Source: Leishmania mexicana MHOM/GT/2001/U1103
Lineage: Eukaryota > Euglenozoa > Kinetoplastea > Trypanosomatida > Trypanosomatidae
DNA length: 64,000 nt
Reading direction: 5' to 3'
Assembly (NCBI RefSeq): GCF_000234665.1
Contig: NC_018338.1
Coordinates: 1,697,262-1,761,261 of the forward strand
Shown here: positions 48,034 to 57,848 of the stretch, one piece after another
Layout of the letters: each line of letters begins with the position of its first letter
Numbering within the stretch: position 1 is the first letter of the stretch
Program-made: the position numbers and the translations under genes
Notes under the pieces: model-generated
What the model was told of the DNA's origin: nothing
Database searches by the model: none
Seen by the model: the letters and a program-made list of their open reading frames with translations, nothing else

Positions 48034-49347
48034 GTAGCACATCGTTCAGATGCATATGAGACAAGCTCGTCGACTTTCTTCAACTCGTGATCTCCCTCCG
48101 CCTTCTGTGCCGTCTAGGCCGCACGCGCATTGTGGGCACGCGGCCATCTCTATCTGTATGCCACCTGAAGAACCACTGGACGCGTCATCCCCCTCCGCTG
48201 CTGCACTGTTGTTCGCGGCTGCCTTCGCCGTTTGTACTTTCGCGCGTGTGTGTGTATGTGCGCGCTTTTCCACTTTGTATGTTTTATGTTCTTTTTTTTC
48301 GGTTCTGGAGGAACGCACCAGGTCGTCTATGTAGACAAGCTCTCTTTGTTTTTCGTGTTTTGTCCTTTTTTTCTCTTCTCTCCTGGCACTTCCCGGACGA
48401 AGATACGTGTACACATGTGCGTATGCGTCGGTATGGGTTGAGCCAACGTCTTCGCTTGCCCTCTTGCATGGACGACCAGAACAGAGGCTAACGTTGGCAC
48501 TAAAACATGGAAAGAATCAAAGCAAACAACAACGATTCGCACTTCCCAATGCAGCATGTGGCAGCAGCTGTTCCCAGTCTAGACGCGCCGTGTTACATGA
48601 GTGAGTAGTGACGAGTGAGCGATGCGCATTATCGGCACCGAAGAGAGATAAAACGGAGTCATGCCCTTACTGTTTGTTGATGTGGGGTGACGTTCGATGA
48701 GCGGTTCCGCCTTCGATAGACATCCGGATATGTACGTGCTTGGGTGTGCATCCTTCTCTTTCGTTTCTTTTTGTTTGTTTTTGCTTCCGCGGCACTCTTG
48801 TCCCTCTACACTCTTTGCCGGTGACAAAGCACTACGTCGTGGTGTATGCCCCCCCCCCCAAACGCTGTTTCGTGGCCTGTGTGCCCCGTTGCATTCCGCT
48901 CCCACCAGTAAATGCGCTCCATCTCCACCACCTCGATCTTGCATTTTTCTTTTTTTATTTGTATTATGGATTTCGTCTGGGCATGTGCCACACTGCAGAT
49001 ATCCGCTCGCCACTCAGCACCAACACGCAGACGCACACACACTAGCAAAAGAAAAAACAAACCCCTCACACTCACACACACACACACACACAAAACCATC
49101 GACGTGCATAGGAGAGAACCATAGAAGGCGCCCGGTTCACGCAGCGAGTCCCTTTTTAAGTTTTGTGCGTCTCCCTGTACACCGGTGTCCTACTGATTTC
49201 TCATCTCTCATCTCTCAGTGTCTTTTTGTCCTCGTACCCTGCGCGTCGGACCGTAGCTGTCACTCACCTGTCCTCGCTTCCTCCAGAGTAAAGCACACCC
49301 GACAGCGAAGTATCTCCACACTTGCCCTCACTTCTGCAAGCGCTAAA
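48034..49347. other. Intergenic spacer
   Basis: T-runs near 48290 and 48365, a C10 run near 48850, (CA)n at 49068-49092, and a C/T tract before the next gene (49195-49290). An in-phase upstream extension of the next CDS runs through this region and is rejected as low complexity. Confidence 0.55.
49073..49092. repeat. (CA)n microsatellite
   Basis: A run of about ten CA dinucleotides between candidate splice tracts. Confidence 0.85.
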
Positions 49348-49794
49348 ATGGACTTCATCCTGAATTCTGTGTATGCGGTCGACCCCGTCTACGTGCTGAT
49401 GAGCGCCGTCGCCCAGCAGATGCTGGCGATGGCCTGGTTTGACTGCATTGTGGGCCAAATTGACCGTTACTATCTCGCTGCGGACAAGGGCGTGCGGCGG
49501 GTCGAGCACGCTATCACGCGCTACCCAGGCGTAATGATCTCTGCGACAACCTTCGCCTGCTCGCTGCTCCGCTCCCTTGTTGTGCTGACGATGGTTAGTA
49601 TGTGCAATTGCTCGACACTTTACCAGTACCAGTCGGCTGCCATGGTCGCCGTGATGATTGGCATGATGCGTGTCCACCGCACCTTCTCGTGTCACCGCCC
49701 CCTCCAGCTTTTTGTGACCGAGACCGGCTACGAGATGGCTGCGGCGATGACGGCTGCGGTGGTCTGTTACTATATGAAGAAGTACGACTTCTAA
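49348..49794 (+). CDS. Small multi-pass membrane protein, DUF1761-like
   Basis: 148 residues with about four hydrophobic segments: one around VYVLMSAVAQQMLAMAWF (residues 12-32), one around MISATTFACSLLRSLVVLTMV (about 64-86), one around SAAMVAVMIGMM (about 95-110) and one around MAAAMTAAVVCYYM (about 130-144). An early W-F in the first segment, a short basic loop, and the final membrane helix ending Y-Y-M-K-K resemble the DUF1761 family of small bacterial and protist membrane proteins, but I can only see general resemblance. ATG 49348 was chosen because the ~217-codon upstream extension runs through CA repeats and splice signals. Function unknown. Confidence 0.68.
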   Translation: MDFILNSVYAVDPVYVLMSAVAQQMLAMAWFDCIVGQIDRYYLAADKGVRRVEHAITRYPGVMISATTFACSLLRSLVVLTMVSMCNCSTLYQYQSAAMVAVMIGMMRVHRTFSCHRPLQLFVTETGYEMAAAMTAAVVCYYMKKYDF

Positions 49795-51610
49795 GCCAGG
49801 CCATCTGGCGGTTCTCACTTCATTCGGGGTGCCAAGTCCATCAACTATCAACCTCCGCCGCTCCTTCGACGGCCGTCGAGAGACACATCTGCCGGCGTGC
49901 GTGGGTGTGCTAGGTCCCTTCGCCGTGCTCTTGTCTTCATTTTCGGGCTCTCCCCTTCTTTTGTAGACGAGGTGGCAAGGAGGCTTACATTTCGGTCTCT
50001 TCATCATTCTTCCTGTTTTCCACCTTTAGATGCAGCCACTTCTCTCTTCTCCTTTTTCCTTTTAGTCCTGCGAGTGCACTTTTGTGGGCGAGCTCGCGAC
50101 GACTTCGATGCTTGTCTGTTCTTGCACGTTGTTCCTGCATCCCCCCGGTCGGTTCTGTGTACTATTGCTGGCTTTCTGTTCTTTTTTTTTGCTTTCGTTA
50201 CATAGAGAAACGCATGGAAGTCGAGGGTTGCGCATAAGAATGCGCTGGCACCTCGGAACGCGTCCACGTAGATTGTGTGTGTGTCTATGAGTGAGGCGAA
50301 GAGGGGAGGAAGGGGGTGGGGCAGGAAAGCAGCTGCAGGACATCGCAGTGGAGGAAAAGGCGGTTTACTCATTTTTTCTTTTGCGTATCCGCCGCAACTT
50401 CGTTTTCCGTGATGTTTTTTTGTCTTGTTTTGAGTGCTCTTCTCTCTCCCGCCTCCTCATTGTTTCCACCGCCGATGACTTTTCTCTCCGTCTCTGTGTG
50501 CGTCTGCGTGAGCCCCTGCACAGTTAATCGTGCCTATCCTTCTCTAGTTTCCGCTGATCTTGTCCTTTTACCGTCTCGCGCTTTTTACGGTAAGGGGCTT
50601 CCGGAAACGCCGCGACGGAGATGCGGTAGATGCCCTGTTAGTGCTCCTCAAGACTGCCCCTGGAAGGATTGACGGGGTGCTCAGCATTGGATGCAAGCAA
50701 CTCGGCATGGGTGGACGCGCTCGCGCACATGTTCACCAGCCGTCTCGCGTGTTCGTTTGTGCATTCATTTAATCTTGACAAGATCGTGCCTAGAGCAAAG
50801 AAATACAGGAATCAGCGTCAACAGAGTAGGTGAACGGACATAGGACTTGCATCGTTTTTGGGCGTTGTGCGGCGGACTGGCTTAGATGCACCGTGATGCC
50901 ATGTAAAACGCGGAGGAAGCACCGGTCTCGTTCTCGCCTATCACGCGGTCTCTACTGCACACCCCTCCTGCGAGATGCTTGATCATGCAGGAGGAGCCGC
51001 GTGTGAACATGATCATTGCTTTCGGTAGGGAAAAGGTGCAAGCGATGTGGGGCAGCGCAGTTCAGCCGCTCCTTGAACTCCCTGTGCCTCTCTGCCGTCT
51101 CTTTTTCTCTGTGTGTGTGTGTGTGTGTTTTGTTGCCGGCACCACGAAGCCTCCCGTTTCTGTTTTCCCATGTCTCTATCCACGTCCCCTTTTGCTGCTG
51201 GCCTTCTCTTGCACTCCTCTATGTGCCGTGTACACGACGCACTTACTGCACCGCTTCCTTTTTCTTGTGCACTGATGTGTGACGCTCTTGTCGATTTGTG
51301 CAGGATTATCATCGATTTATCACGCACACGACGCCCTCCTCCTTGACGCACTATACAAAGTACACCCTCGCTTGCGTTCGAGCAGCTCTCCTCCTGAGGA
51401 TAGGTGGACGACGGCTGCAGCGGAAAAGCGAGTGCAAAAGAATAAAGGAAAATAAGTGCGGCGTTATTCACACAGTAGGACGGGGAGGGACGGAGGACCT
51501 CTGTACACCCGATTAGAGCCAAAACATTTCGCGGTTTCAAACACTGAACAGAGCGGTGCGCCTTCTTTTTTCTTTTGCATTACCTGTAGACCTACACGCA
51601 CGCAGACACC
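49795..51610. other. Long intergenic spacer (1.8 kb)
   Basis: T- and C/T-rich, with (GT)n at 51110-51128 and a T-rich tract before CyP40. Frames of up to about 118 codons here have no family and are not called. Confidence 0.55.
51561..51589 (+). promoter_or_regulatory. Probable spliced-leader acceptor for CyP40 gene
   Basis: CCTTCTTTTTTCTTTTGCATT precedes the AG at 51588-51589. The 21-nt leader has no ATG before 51611. Confidence 0.65.
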
Positions 51611-52675
51611 ATGCCGAGCACGTACTGCTACTTTGACATCACCATTGGTGGGAAGCCGAGGAGAGAGCGGGTTGTGTTGGAGCTGTTCGCGGATGTGACG
51701 CCCAAGACGTGCGAGAACTTCCGCCAGCTGTGCCTCGGCAACGATGGCAAGAGGGTGGAGGGGACGGAGGTGCCCATGACATACCAGGGCTGCACTTTCC
51801 ACCGTGTAATCCCGGGCTTTATGATTCAGGGCGGTGACTTCACCAACCACAACGGCACCGGCGGCGTCTCTATCTACGGCGAGAAGTTCGAAGATGAAAA
51901 CTTCACCATTCCGTGCGACAAGAGCGGTCTGCTCGCCATGGCCAACGCCGGCGCCAACACGAACGGCTCGCAGTTCTTCATCACGACGGCGCCGGCGACA
52001 CACCTGACGGGCCGCCACGTCGTTTTCGGTCGCGTTGTCCGTGGCATGAACACGGTGCGCGCCGTCGAGCAGACCCCTACAGGTGCTAACGACAAGCCTG
52101 TGGCGGACTGCGTTATCGCCGGCTGCGGCACGCTGGATGGATTGCCGGAGGAGGAGCCGACCGCCGATGGCGACGCGTACCCCGACTACCCAGAAGACGC
52201 TGAGTCTCCTATGGACGACGCCAAGCGCATCGAGGCCGGCGAGGCGATTCGCCAGATTGGCAACTCCCACTTCAAGAATGCCGCCTACGATTCGGCCATC
52301 GAGAAGTACGCGAAGGCGGTGCGCTACCTGAATCAGGTGGAAAACAAGGACGGTCACCCCGAGGTCGACGAGAAGCTGATTGCCTGTTACAACAACCACG
52401 CAATGTGCGCCATCAAGCTTCAGCAGTGGTCGGAGGCTCGCCACACGGCGTCTCTTGCGCTCAGTGTGGACGCGAAGAACGCCAAGGCGTTTTTCCGCCG
52501 AGGCACGGCGGTGCTGAAAGCGGGCGATGCAGACGGTGCTGTCGAGGATCTGACGCAGGCGCATCAGATTGAGCCGGAGAACGCCGAGATCACAGCAAAG
52601 CTGAACGAGGCAAAGGAGAAGGTGAAGGCCCAAAAAGCAAAGTTGGCGGCCAATCTAAAGAAGATGTTCTCGTGA
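51611..52675 (+). CDS. CYP40: Cyclophilin 40: peptidyl-prolyl isomerase with TPR domain
   Basis: 354 residues. The N-terminal cyclophilin domain (about 1-178) has [25 protein letters not shown] and N-G-S-Q-F-F-I-T, with active-site Arg-Phe-x-Gln residues present; it catalyses cis-trans isomerisation of X-Pro bonds. A short acidic linker ([17 protein letters not shown]) leads to a TPR region (about 205-335) with [13 protein letters not shown] and [10 protein letters not shown], expected to bind the MEEVD tail of Hsp90. It ends in a basic helix. CyP40 is an Hsp90 co-chaperone; in Leishmania it has been tied to morphology and infectivity (known from the literature). The gene is complete at the usual length (about 350-370). 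Confidence 0.97.
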   Translation: MPSTYCYFDITIGGKPRRERVVLELFADVTPKTCENFRQLCLGNDGKRVEGTEVPMTYQGCTFHRVIPGFMIQGGDFTNHNGTGGVSIYGEKFEDENFTIPCDKSGLLAMANAGANTNGSQFFITTAPATHLTGRHVVFGRVVRGMNTVRAVEQTPTGANDKPVADCVIAGCGTLDGLPEEEPTADGDAYPDYPEDAESPMDDAKRIEAGEAIRQIGNSHFKNAAYDSAIEKYAKAVRYLNQVENKDGHPEVDEKLIACYNNHAMCAIKLQQWSEARHTASLALSVDAKNAKAFFRRGTAVLKAGDADGAVEDLTQAHQIEPENAEITAKLNEAKEKVKAQKAKLAANLKKMFS

Positions 52676-52887
52676 GGGTTGCGCCGGCCGGACAAGACGC
52701 GACGGAGTTGACATATGTGCCTGAACTGTGAGGAACGCTTTTCGTAGAGTCCATCGCAGAAGCCCCTCTGGTCTGCAGGGCCAGCGTCGACGGCGCCACT
52801 ATTCCGCTCTCCTCCTCCCTTGATGCTTTCTTTTTGTATTTTTTTTTCTTCATGTTGTTGGTTAGGTATTCGGCTCTCTATTTATGA

Positions 52888-52903
52888 TGATATATATATA
52901 TAT
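52888..52903. repeat. (AT)n microsatellite
   Basis: A pure AT run within the CyP40 3' region. Confidence 0.85.
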
Positions 52904-54073
52904 TATATTCGCACGTCGCCTGTCGCGTCGTTTCACAGGGAGTCCTTTTTTTTCTTTGGTTATGATCTGAAAAGTGGAGAGGCTGCTCTCTTTTCTCTCT
53001 CTCCGCCTCTTTCTGTTTTTCATCCCTTGCTTTTTCTTTTTTTTTTCTGCCCTGTGCGCCGTGCCCATCGCCGTGGAACGACGCCTCGTGCGAGGGAATA
53101 TGGATTTCGAGCGAAAGGAGGAGAAGCAATTAGTCGATGAAACAGAGAGAGACAGAGAGAGAGAGCGGAAGAGCTCACTGGACGATATAATCCAAGCAGA
53201 AAGATAGAAAAAAACAGAAAACGGGACAAGACAGGTCATCGTTGGCTCGTCTGTGGAAAGAGAGACGGGTCTAGGAGAGGGAGAGGGAGGGGGCGGCGCA
53301 CGTTGCTTATTACGTAAAGACTGTTTTGTTCTCAGCCTGGCAGCTCTCGGGATAGAGGACAGTTTGGGTGTACAGCTGTGTGTGTGTGTGGGTATGCGTC
53401 TTCTTTTATTTCTGTTTCTCGCGATGCACTACACACACTCGAGCAGGCCCAGCACCCCCCCCTTTCTCTCCTTTAGGTGAGCGCGTGTTGCGCTCTGCCC
53501 CACGAGAGGTGGAGGGTGCTACCACCCATGGTACGCTCCTCCTTTGACGTCAGCGCTAATTCTCTTAGATGTGTAGATGCACGTTCTACTTTTTCCTCCA
53601 TACTGTCGCCTACCCCCCTCTTCGCGCTTGATGAGAGTTTTTTCGACGCGCCCTCATCATTGGACTGTTTGTGTGTCTGCGACTCGTGCGGTTGCGCGCG
53701 CCTCACTCTTTCCCCTCTGCTGTTCTCTCTCACAAAGAGGAGGGCAAACAAATAGCGCAGGAAGCTGATGGTGCAGTACCCTTGTGCTTTTTTTTCGTGA
53801 TCACACGCATGCGCGTGTCTCCTCCCTGCTGTCGCTCGTGTTGCAGAAGGCACGATAGGCTGGAGCCGCACCCGCGGCCTCGCGCGCGCACACACACAAA
53901 CAGCAACACAAGGAATGTGTGGGCAAACGGAGGCACATGCCGAGAATGTAGTGCCGGCGTGCTTTGCGAGCGAGGCGGTCGCCGGAACTTCTGCTGTGCT
54001 CAGGTTGGTGTAGCCCCTTGATGCGACGGATGGTACAGCGACTGTTTTCGGTGGCCACTCCGAACGTTGGTGT

Positions 54074-54838
54074 GTGTCCGTGGCCAGCGTGCACGTGATC
54101 CCGCTACCGCCGCCGTGCAAGGGGACAAAGGGTGGCCTGAATCGAATGGACGCCGCGGCAGCCGAGGGACTCACGTCAGCTGTTCCCTTGCTCGCGGCGA
54201 GTAATACCGTACCTGCGCGCCAGGCTGCCTGCGGTGCGCCACGGCGGCAGGTGGGGCTGTCGTCAAAAAGTCCGTTCTCCATATCTCTCACCTCACTCAT
54301 GAGTTTTCTCCCGAATGGGTGGACGTCTGCCGCCGAATCCACCACGACAGTGACAACCGCGAACATCCTGTACGGGCTGGACGCACACCTCACCGGCCTT
54401 TGCAGCTGGGCCTCTCCGTTGTTGACAACAGCCTTCGTGTCTCTAGCCTGCGCGTGGCTAGCGGTCGAGGCTGAAATCGCCACTTCCACCACAAATGTCA
54501 TGCTATACAGCGCCGTCGTCATGCGGCACATCTTCTTTACCACTGCGCTATGTGCGTGCGACTACCATGCATCTGCGCAGGAACCGTTAAGCACAATGTG
54601 ACTCCTGCTTCCTCTCATCGGATTGTCCCTGGAGGGTTTGGTACCGTCTCGAGTACGGCGCACGCGGATTGCCTGCTTTATCCCTATGAGCAGCACCGCT
54701 CTGCTAGGCTGCGGAACGACGCCGGCATTCGTGGCGCTCCTGTGGGTGGCGAGTGCCGTTTTGCACTGTGTGGCGCCTGTGTTGCAAGTAGTATACCGAC
54801 AGATACCTTTGTCAAACACAGCACCTCGAGGAAAGTAA
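54074..54838 (+). other. Possible decayed membrane-protein ORF (one in-frame stop)
   Basis: A frame from 54074 is open for 175 codons, meets TGA at 54599-54601, and continues in the same phase for another 78 codons to 54838. The reading contains three hydrophobic blocks (near LLTTAFVSLACAWLAV, VMLYSAVVMRHIFF and FVALLWVASAVLH) that could be membrane helices. No family recognised. The opposite strand is also largely open over 53473-55017, so base composition alone may explain it. Treat it as a candidate remnant, not a gene. Confidence 0.22.
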
Positions 54839-55486
54839 CGCGTCATGCCTGGACTGAGGTTAGCATGGATGCAGGAGGAGGCGAGTGCATGCAGATTGTA
54901 TGTCTTTCCTGAAACTCGTAGCAGCGACTCGCTTGTGGACCTGCCACCCCTCTCCTTCTGTCGATATGAGCGTTCCTGCTTTCTGCACATGCTCATCCTC
55001 TCCCCACACGTGCACACGTCTGCTTGTGCGTGCGCATGTGTGTTTCTCGAAACTCAAATCGCGTGGCGCTGCCTGGAAAAAAAAGCGAAGATGCAGAAAC
55101 CCATAAAATGCGAAAGATAAAAATCCTGCTTGTGTGTGTGTATTCGCCGGCAGCCCGTGTCGTTCCGGCGCTGCCGATTGCGTGGCTGTGATGTGGTGGG
55201 CTTTCTTTTCTGCTTTGCCGTCTGTCTCTCTCATGCACACGCTGCTGCACATGTGTTTGTACGTCTTCTCCCTCGCTTTCAGGCATCTCTGCGCTTCACA
55301 CTTCTCCTCTTGTCTGCTGCGTGATATTCCTTCTCTGTTCGTCTGCACTCCTCTACGCCAAAGGAGTCCTCCCCGACCGCATCACTCGATATCGACACGA
55401 GCATCTATTTGTCGTGCTTCTTGTGACTTGGCATATTCTGCACACCTGTGCCTCCTCACAGTCCCCACCATCCACAGGCTGAGACG

Positions 55487-56149
55487 ATGACGGCCATTAC
55501 GGAAGCGATGGTGCTAGAGAAGGAGCGGCAGAACGCTGCCAGGCGCGATGCGCTGAATAAGCGCAGCCAAAATGTGTCCCGCTTGGCTGAGCCAGAACCC
55601 AACTTCCCCCCGGAGTGCTGCTGCGTGAAGCCAGTTATCTACCACAACATCCGCGAGCAGGTGCCCGTGACGCAGCAGCGTTTCATGTACATCCTAGCGG
55701 GTCTCTACGTCACGTTGATGATCCTCATCATCTATAACATCGTGGCTGCCTTGGTGGCCTTCACCCTTGGCGGGAGCGCCCTGCACTTTGGTCTATCCTT
55801 TGTGTATCTGCTGGGGCTCCCAGGAGCGTGGATTTCGTGGTACTACAACGTGTACTGCGCCATAGTGTACGCGTCTCGCGCGCGGCAGCTGATTGCTCTC
55901 CTGGGTCTTCTCCTAGGTGTCGTGTTCGATGGGTGGATGACGATCGGCATCACCGGATTCGGCGGCTGTGGTTGGATCTATGCTCTCAGCTTGACGCGCA
56001 ATGTGGCTCCGTTTGTGCTGGTTCTCATTAGTGCGATTCTGTGGCCGCTGCACGGTTTTGCGCTGTGTGTGATGATGCTGCGGTACTGGCGCCTTTCGAG
56101 GGTACTCTTGAAGAGTACAGCCAACATCTACCGCCAGAGCATCATTTAG
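55487..56149 (+). CDS. SCAMP: secretory carrier membrane protein
   Basis: 220 residues. It shows the SCAMP signature: N-F-P-P-E-C-C-C-V-K-P-V-I-Y-H-N-I (animal SCAMPs have N-x-P-P-x-P...C-P-x-x-P-C-F-Y-Q-D), followed by four membrane segments at about 68-95, 103-125, 138-160 and 172-198. A short helical N-terminal region (about 1-35, charged) replaces the NPF repeats of animal SCAMPs, so EH-domain binding is not expected. SCAMPs cycle through Golgi and endosomes in vesicle traffic and membrane recycling. ATG 55487 was used; the frame extends back only to a GTG at 55448. The C terminus is short and basic. Confidence 0.88.
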   Translation: MTAITEAMVLEKERQNAARRDALNKRSQNVSRLAEPEPNFPPECCCVKPVIYHNIREQVPVTQQRFMYILAGLYVTLMILIIYNIVAALVAFTLGGSALHFGLSFVYLLGLPGAWISWYYNVYCAIVYASRARQLIALLGLLLGVVFDGWMTIGITGFGGCGWIYALSLTRNVAPFVLVLISAILWPLHGFALCVMMLRYWRLSRVLLKSTANIYRQSII

Positions 56150-56233
56150 CTGTCTGACCTCGTGCCACGTGAGCGCAGAGCCTCCTGACCATTGTACATG
56201 GCACTCCACATAGCGAGATTTTTTTGATTTTCT

Positions 56234-56702
56234 TTCAGCGTGTCCACTCTCTGCCACACGCGAGTGAAACTCCACTCCACACCACCCCCGGCCTCTCACA
56301 GGCCTCCTCGAGTCGTGCGAAGCAGCGCTGCAGATGAGCCTTACAGCAAGGCGCCGACGCAGTCGTCAGAGAGCACGACGCCCCCTGCCTCGTGCTCTAC
56401 CAGCCTTCCCCCCCCTTTGCCTCGCCCGACGCCGCCCAGCCGCCTCCCCCATCGTGCCGGTCGCCGGGTGAGAGATGCGTTGGTGCCGCGCGGACGCCGG
56501 CCGCTCCGACGCAACGCCATTCAGCACCTGACACACTGCCGACATCCGTGGCGATGCATCGCACTGGCTTCCCTACGGCGTAGACGCGTGAGCCTGTCAG
56601 CGCCAGAGGACCTGGGGCTCTGCGTTGCCAGGGGATAGGGGAGGGGGTGCTTTGCCTCTTCCCATACACAGAAAGAGTTGGGGCACTGAGGTGTGTTTTC
56701 CT
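56234..56702 (-). mobile_element. SIDER2-like degenerate retroposon, copy 3 (inverted)
   Basis: Antisense copy about 85 bp downstream of the SCAMP stop. Its reverse complement matches copy 1 almost base for base, including the 5' block CACCTCAGTGCCCCAACTC that is diverged in copy 2. Its 3' end (the left edge here) reads GCTGAAAGAAAATCAAAAAAA, the clearest A-rich tail of the three, supporting origin by retroposition. Confidence 0.75.
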
Positions 56703-57787
56703 TCCTGTTGTCATGAGAATCAACCTAAAACGGCGGAAACCGAAAATTCGAAATTGCGACAGTCCGTGCACGAGCGCTTCTCGGACGGTTTCTCTCTTTG
56801 ATTGGCGGTTGTAGTCGTGTGCTGCATTGTTGGTGTCTTGAGTGGTCGTTCCCGCTTCGTGTGTGCTTCTTTCCGTGTTGCGGTTTATTCGGTCCCGAAG
56901 CTGGCGCATTGGTGGTGACGGTGTTGCAGTGGGGGGGGGTGATATGGAGGGCAGTGCATGGGGACGATTGATTCGCCTCGTTGCAGAGTCTGAAGCGAAA
57001 GTTTTAACGTCCCATAACCCTTCTTTGTTCTTTGCCGCCTCCGCCCCCCTGCCCCCTGCCCTCGTTCCCTTCCAGGCCACATACATGCGACATGTGTGCG
57101 ACAAGTACGCATGTGGTATTATTATTTGTCGCTCCCTGTCTGATCCCATTCCGCATTCACCCCGAGCATGCGTGTGCGTGTGTCTGATGAGGACCCATCG
57201 CTTCCTGCGCGTGCTCAGCAGCAGTCTTTTTGCAAGCGCAAAGCGAAAAACGAAGTGAAGAAAATAGGGTATGCAGAAGACGACCATGGGCGGTGCAGTC
57301 CCCACGGCACGGCAGGGGGAAAAAGTCGCGCGCCCCATACAGCTGTGGCGAACTCTTGCCGTTTCTCGCTCACTGCCTCTTTTTCCGGCAAAGCACAAAC
57401 AAAAGGCGAAACATGTATTCGAAGCATCTACTCACGTCTGCATCAACGCTCACTCGTTCGGTGGCGGGTGACAAGGACGCCTTCTGCCACTGTCTCGTCG
57501 CTTCTTGTTCCGTCTTGTGAGACATCATAGCTCCACCACTGCCACTCTCTCTTTCCCAAGAGGTGCTGCGGAAGGCCGCGTGTACAGGGAAAAGGACACA
57601 CCCAGAGAACCGCAATCAATAATCAGTCCAGCGAATCGGTAGTGTTTAGCTGGCATCGCTGTGACGCACACGCACATACCACGCATCAGGGCGCCTTCCG
57701 GGAGCGACTATCGAGAGAGAGTGAGTGGGACGCGGGGGAGGGACATGCGTGCGGGTGTTTTGTACTTCTCGCTTTATGCGCCTTCCA

Positions 57788-57843
57788 GCGTCCTCCTCTC
57801 CCCCATCTCCTTTCCACATTTTCGACCACTTTCGCTTCCCTAG
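57788..57843 (+). promoter_or_regulatory. Probable spliced-leader acceptor for AMPD gene
   Basis: A long C/T tract ends at TTCCCTAG; the AG at 57842-57843 leaves a five-base leader before ATG 57849. This excludes the 69-codon upstream extension. Confidence 0.7.
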
Positions 57844-57848
57844 TCGCC

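Larger units (their letters stand above)
52676..55486. other. Longest gene-free stretch (2.8 kb)
   Basis: The left part has T-runs, (TA)n at 52888-52903, an (AGAG)n purine run near 53147-53168 and (GT)n at 53380-53392. The middle, 53950-54840, is GC-richer and less repetitive, with the questionable frame described separately. The right part is C/T-rich and leads into SCAMP. No recognisable RNA gene. Confidence 0.5.
56150..57848. other. Intergenic spacer with inverted repeat copy 3
   Basis: The repeat fills 56234-56702 in antisense orientation. The rest is spacer with G8 at 56931-56940, C/T tracts and the AMPD acceptor. Open frames overlapping the repeat belong to the repeat. Confidence 0.65.

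Noticed and set aside
48697..49347. 217-codon N-terminal extension of the small membrane protein
   Set aside because: It runs through (CA)n and splice tracts; the downstream ATG 49348 follows an AG and starts a coherent membrane protein.
53473..55017. Antisense frame of about 515 codons with a single stop in the CyP40-SCAMP gap
   Set aside because: It crosses CA/GT-rich and C/T splice tracts, its composition is low-complexity in the left third, and it opposes the direction of all other genes. It was kept only as a caution for the + strand candidate.
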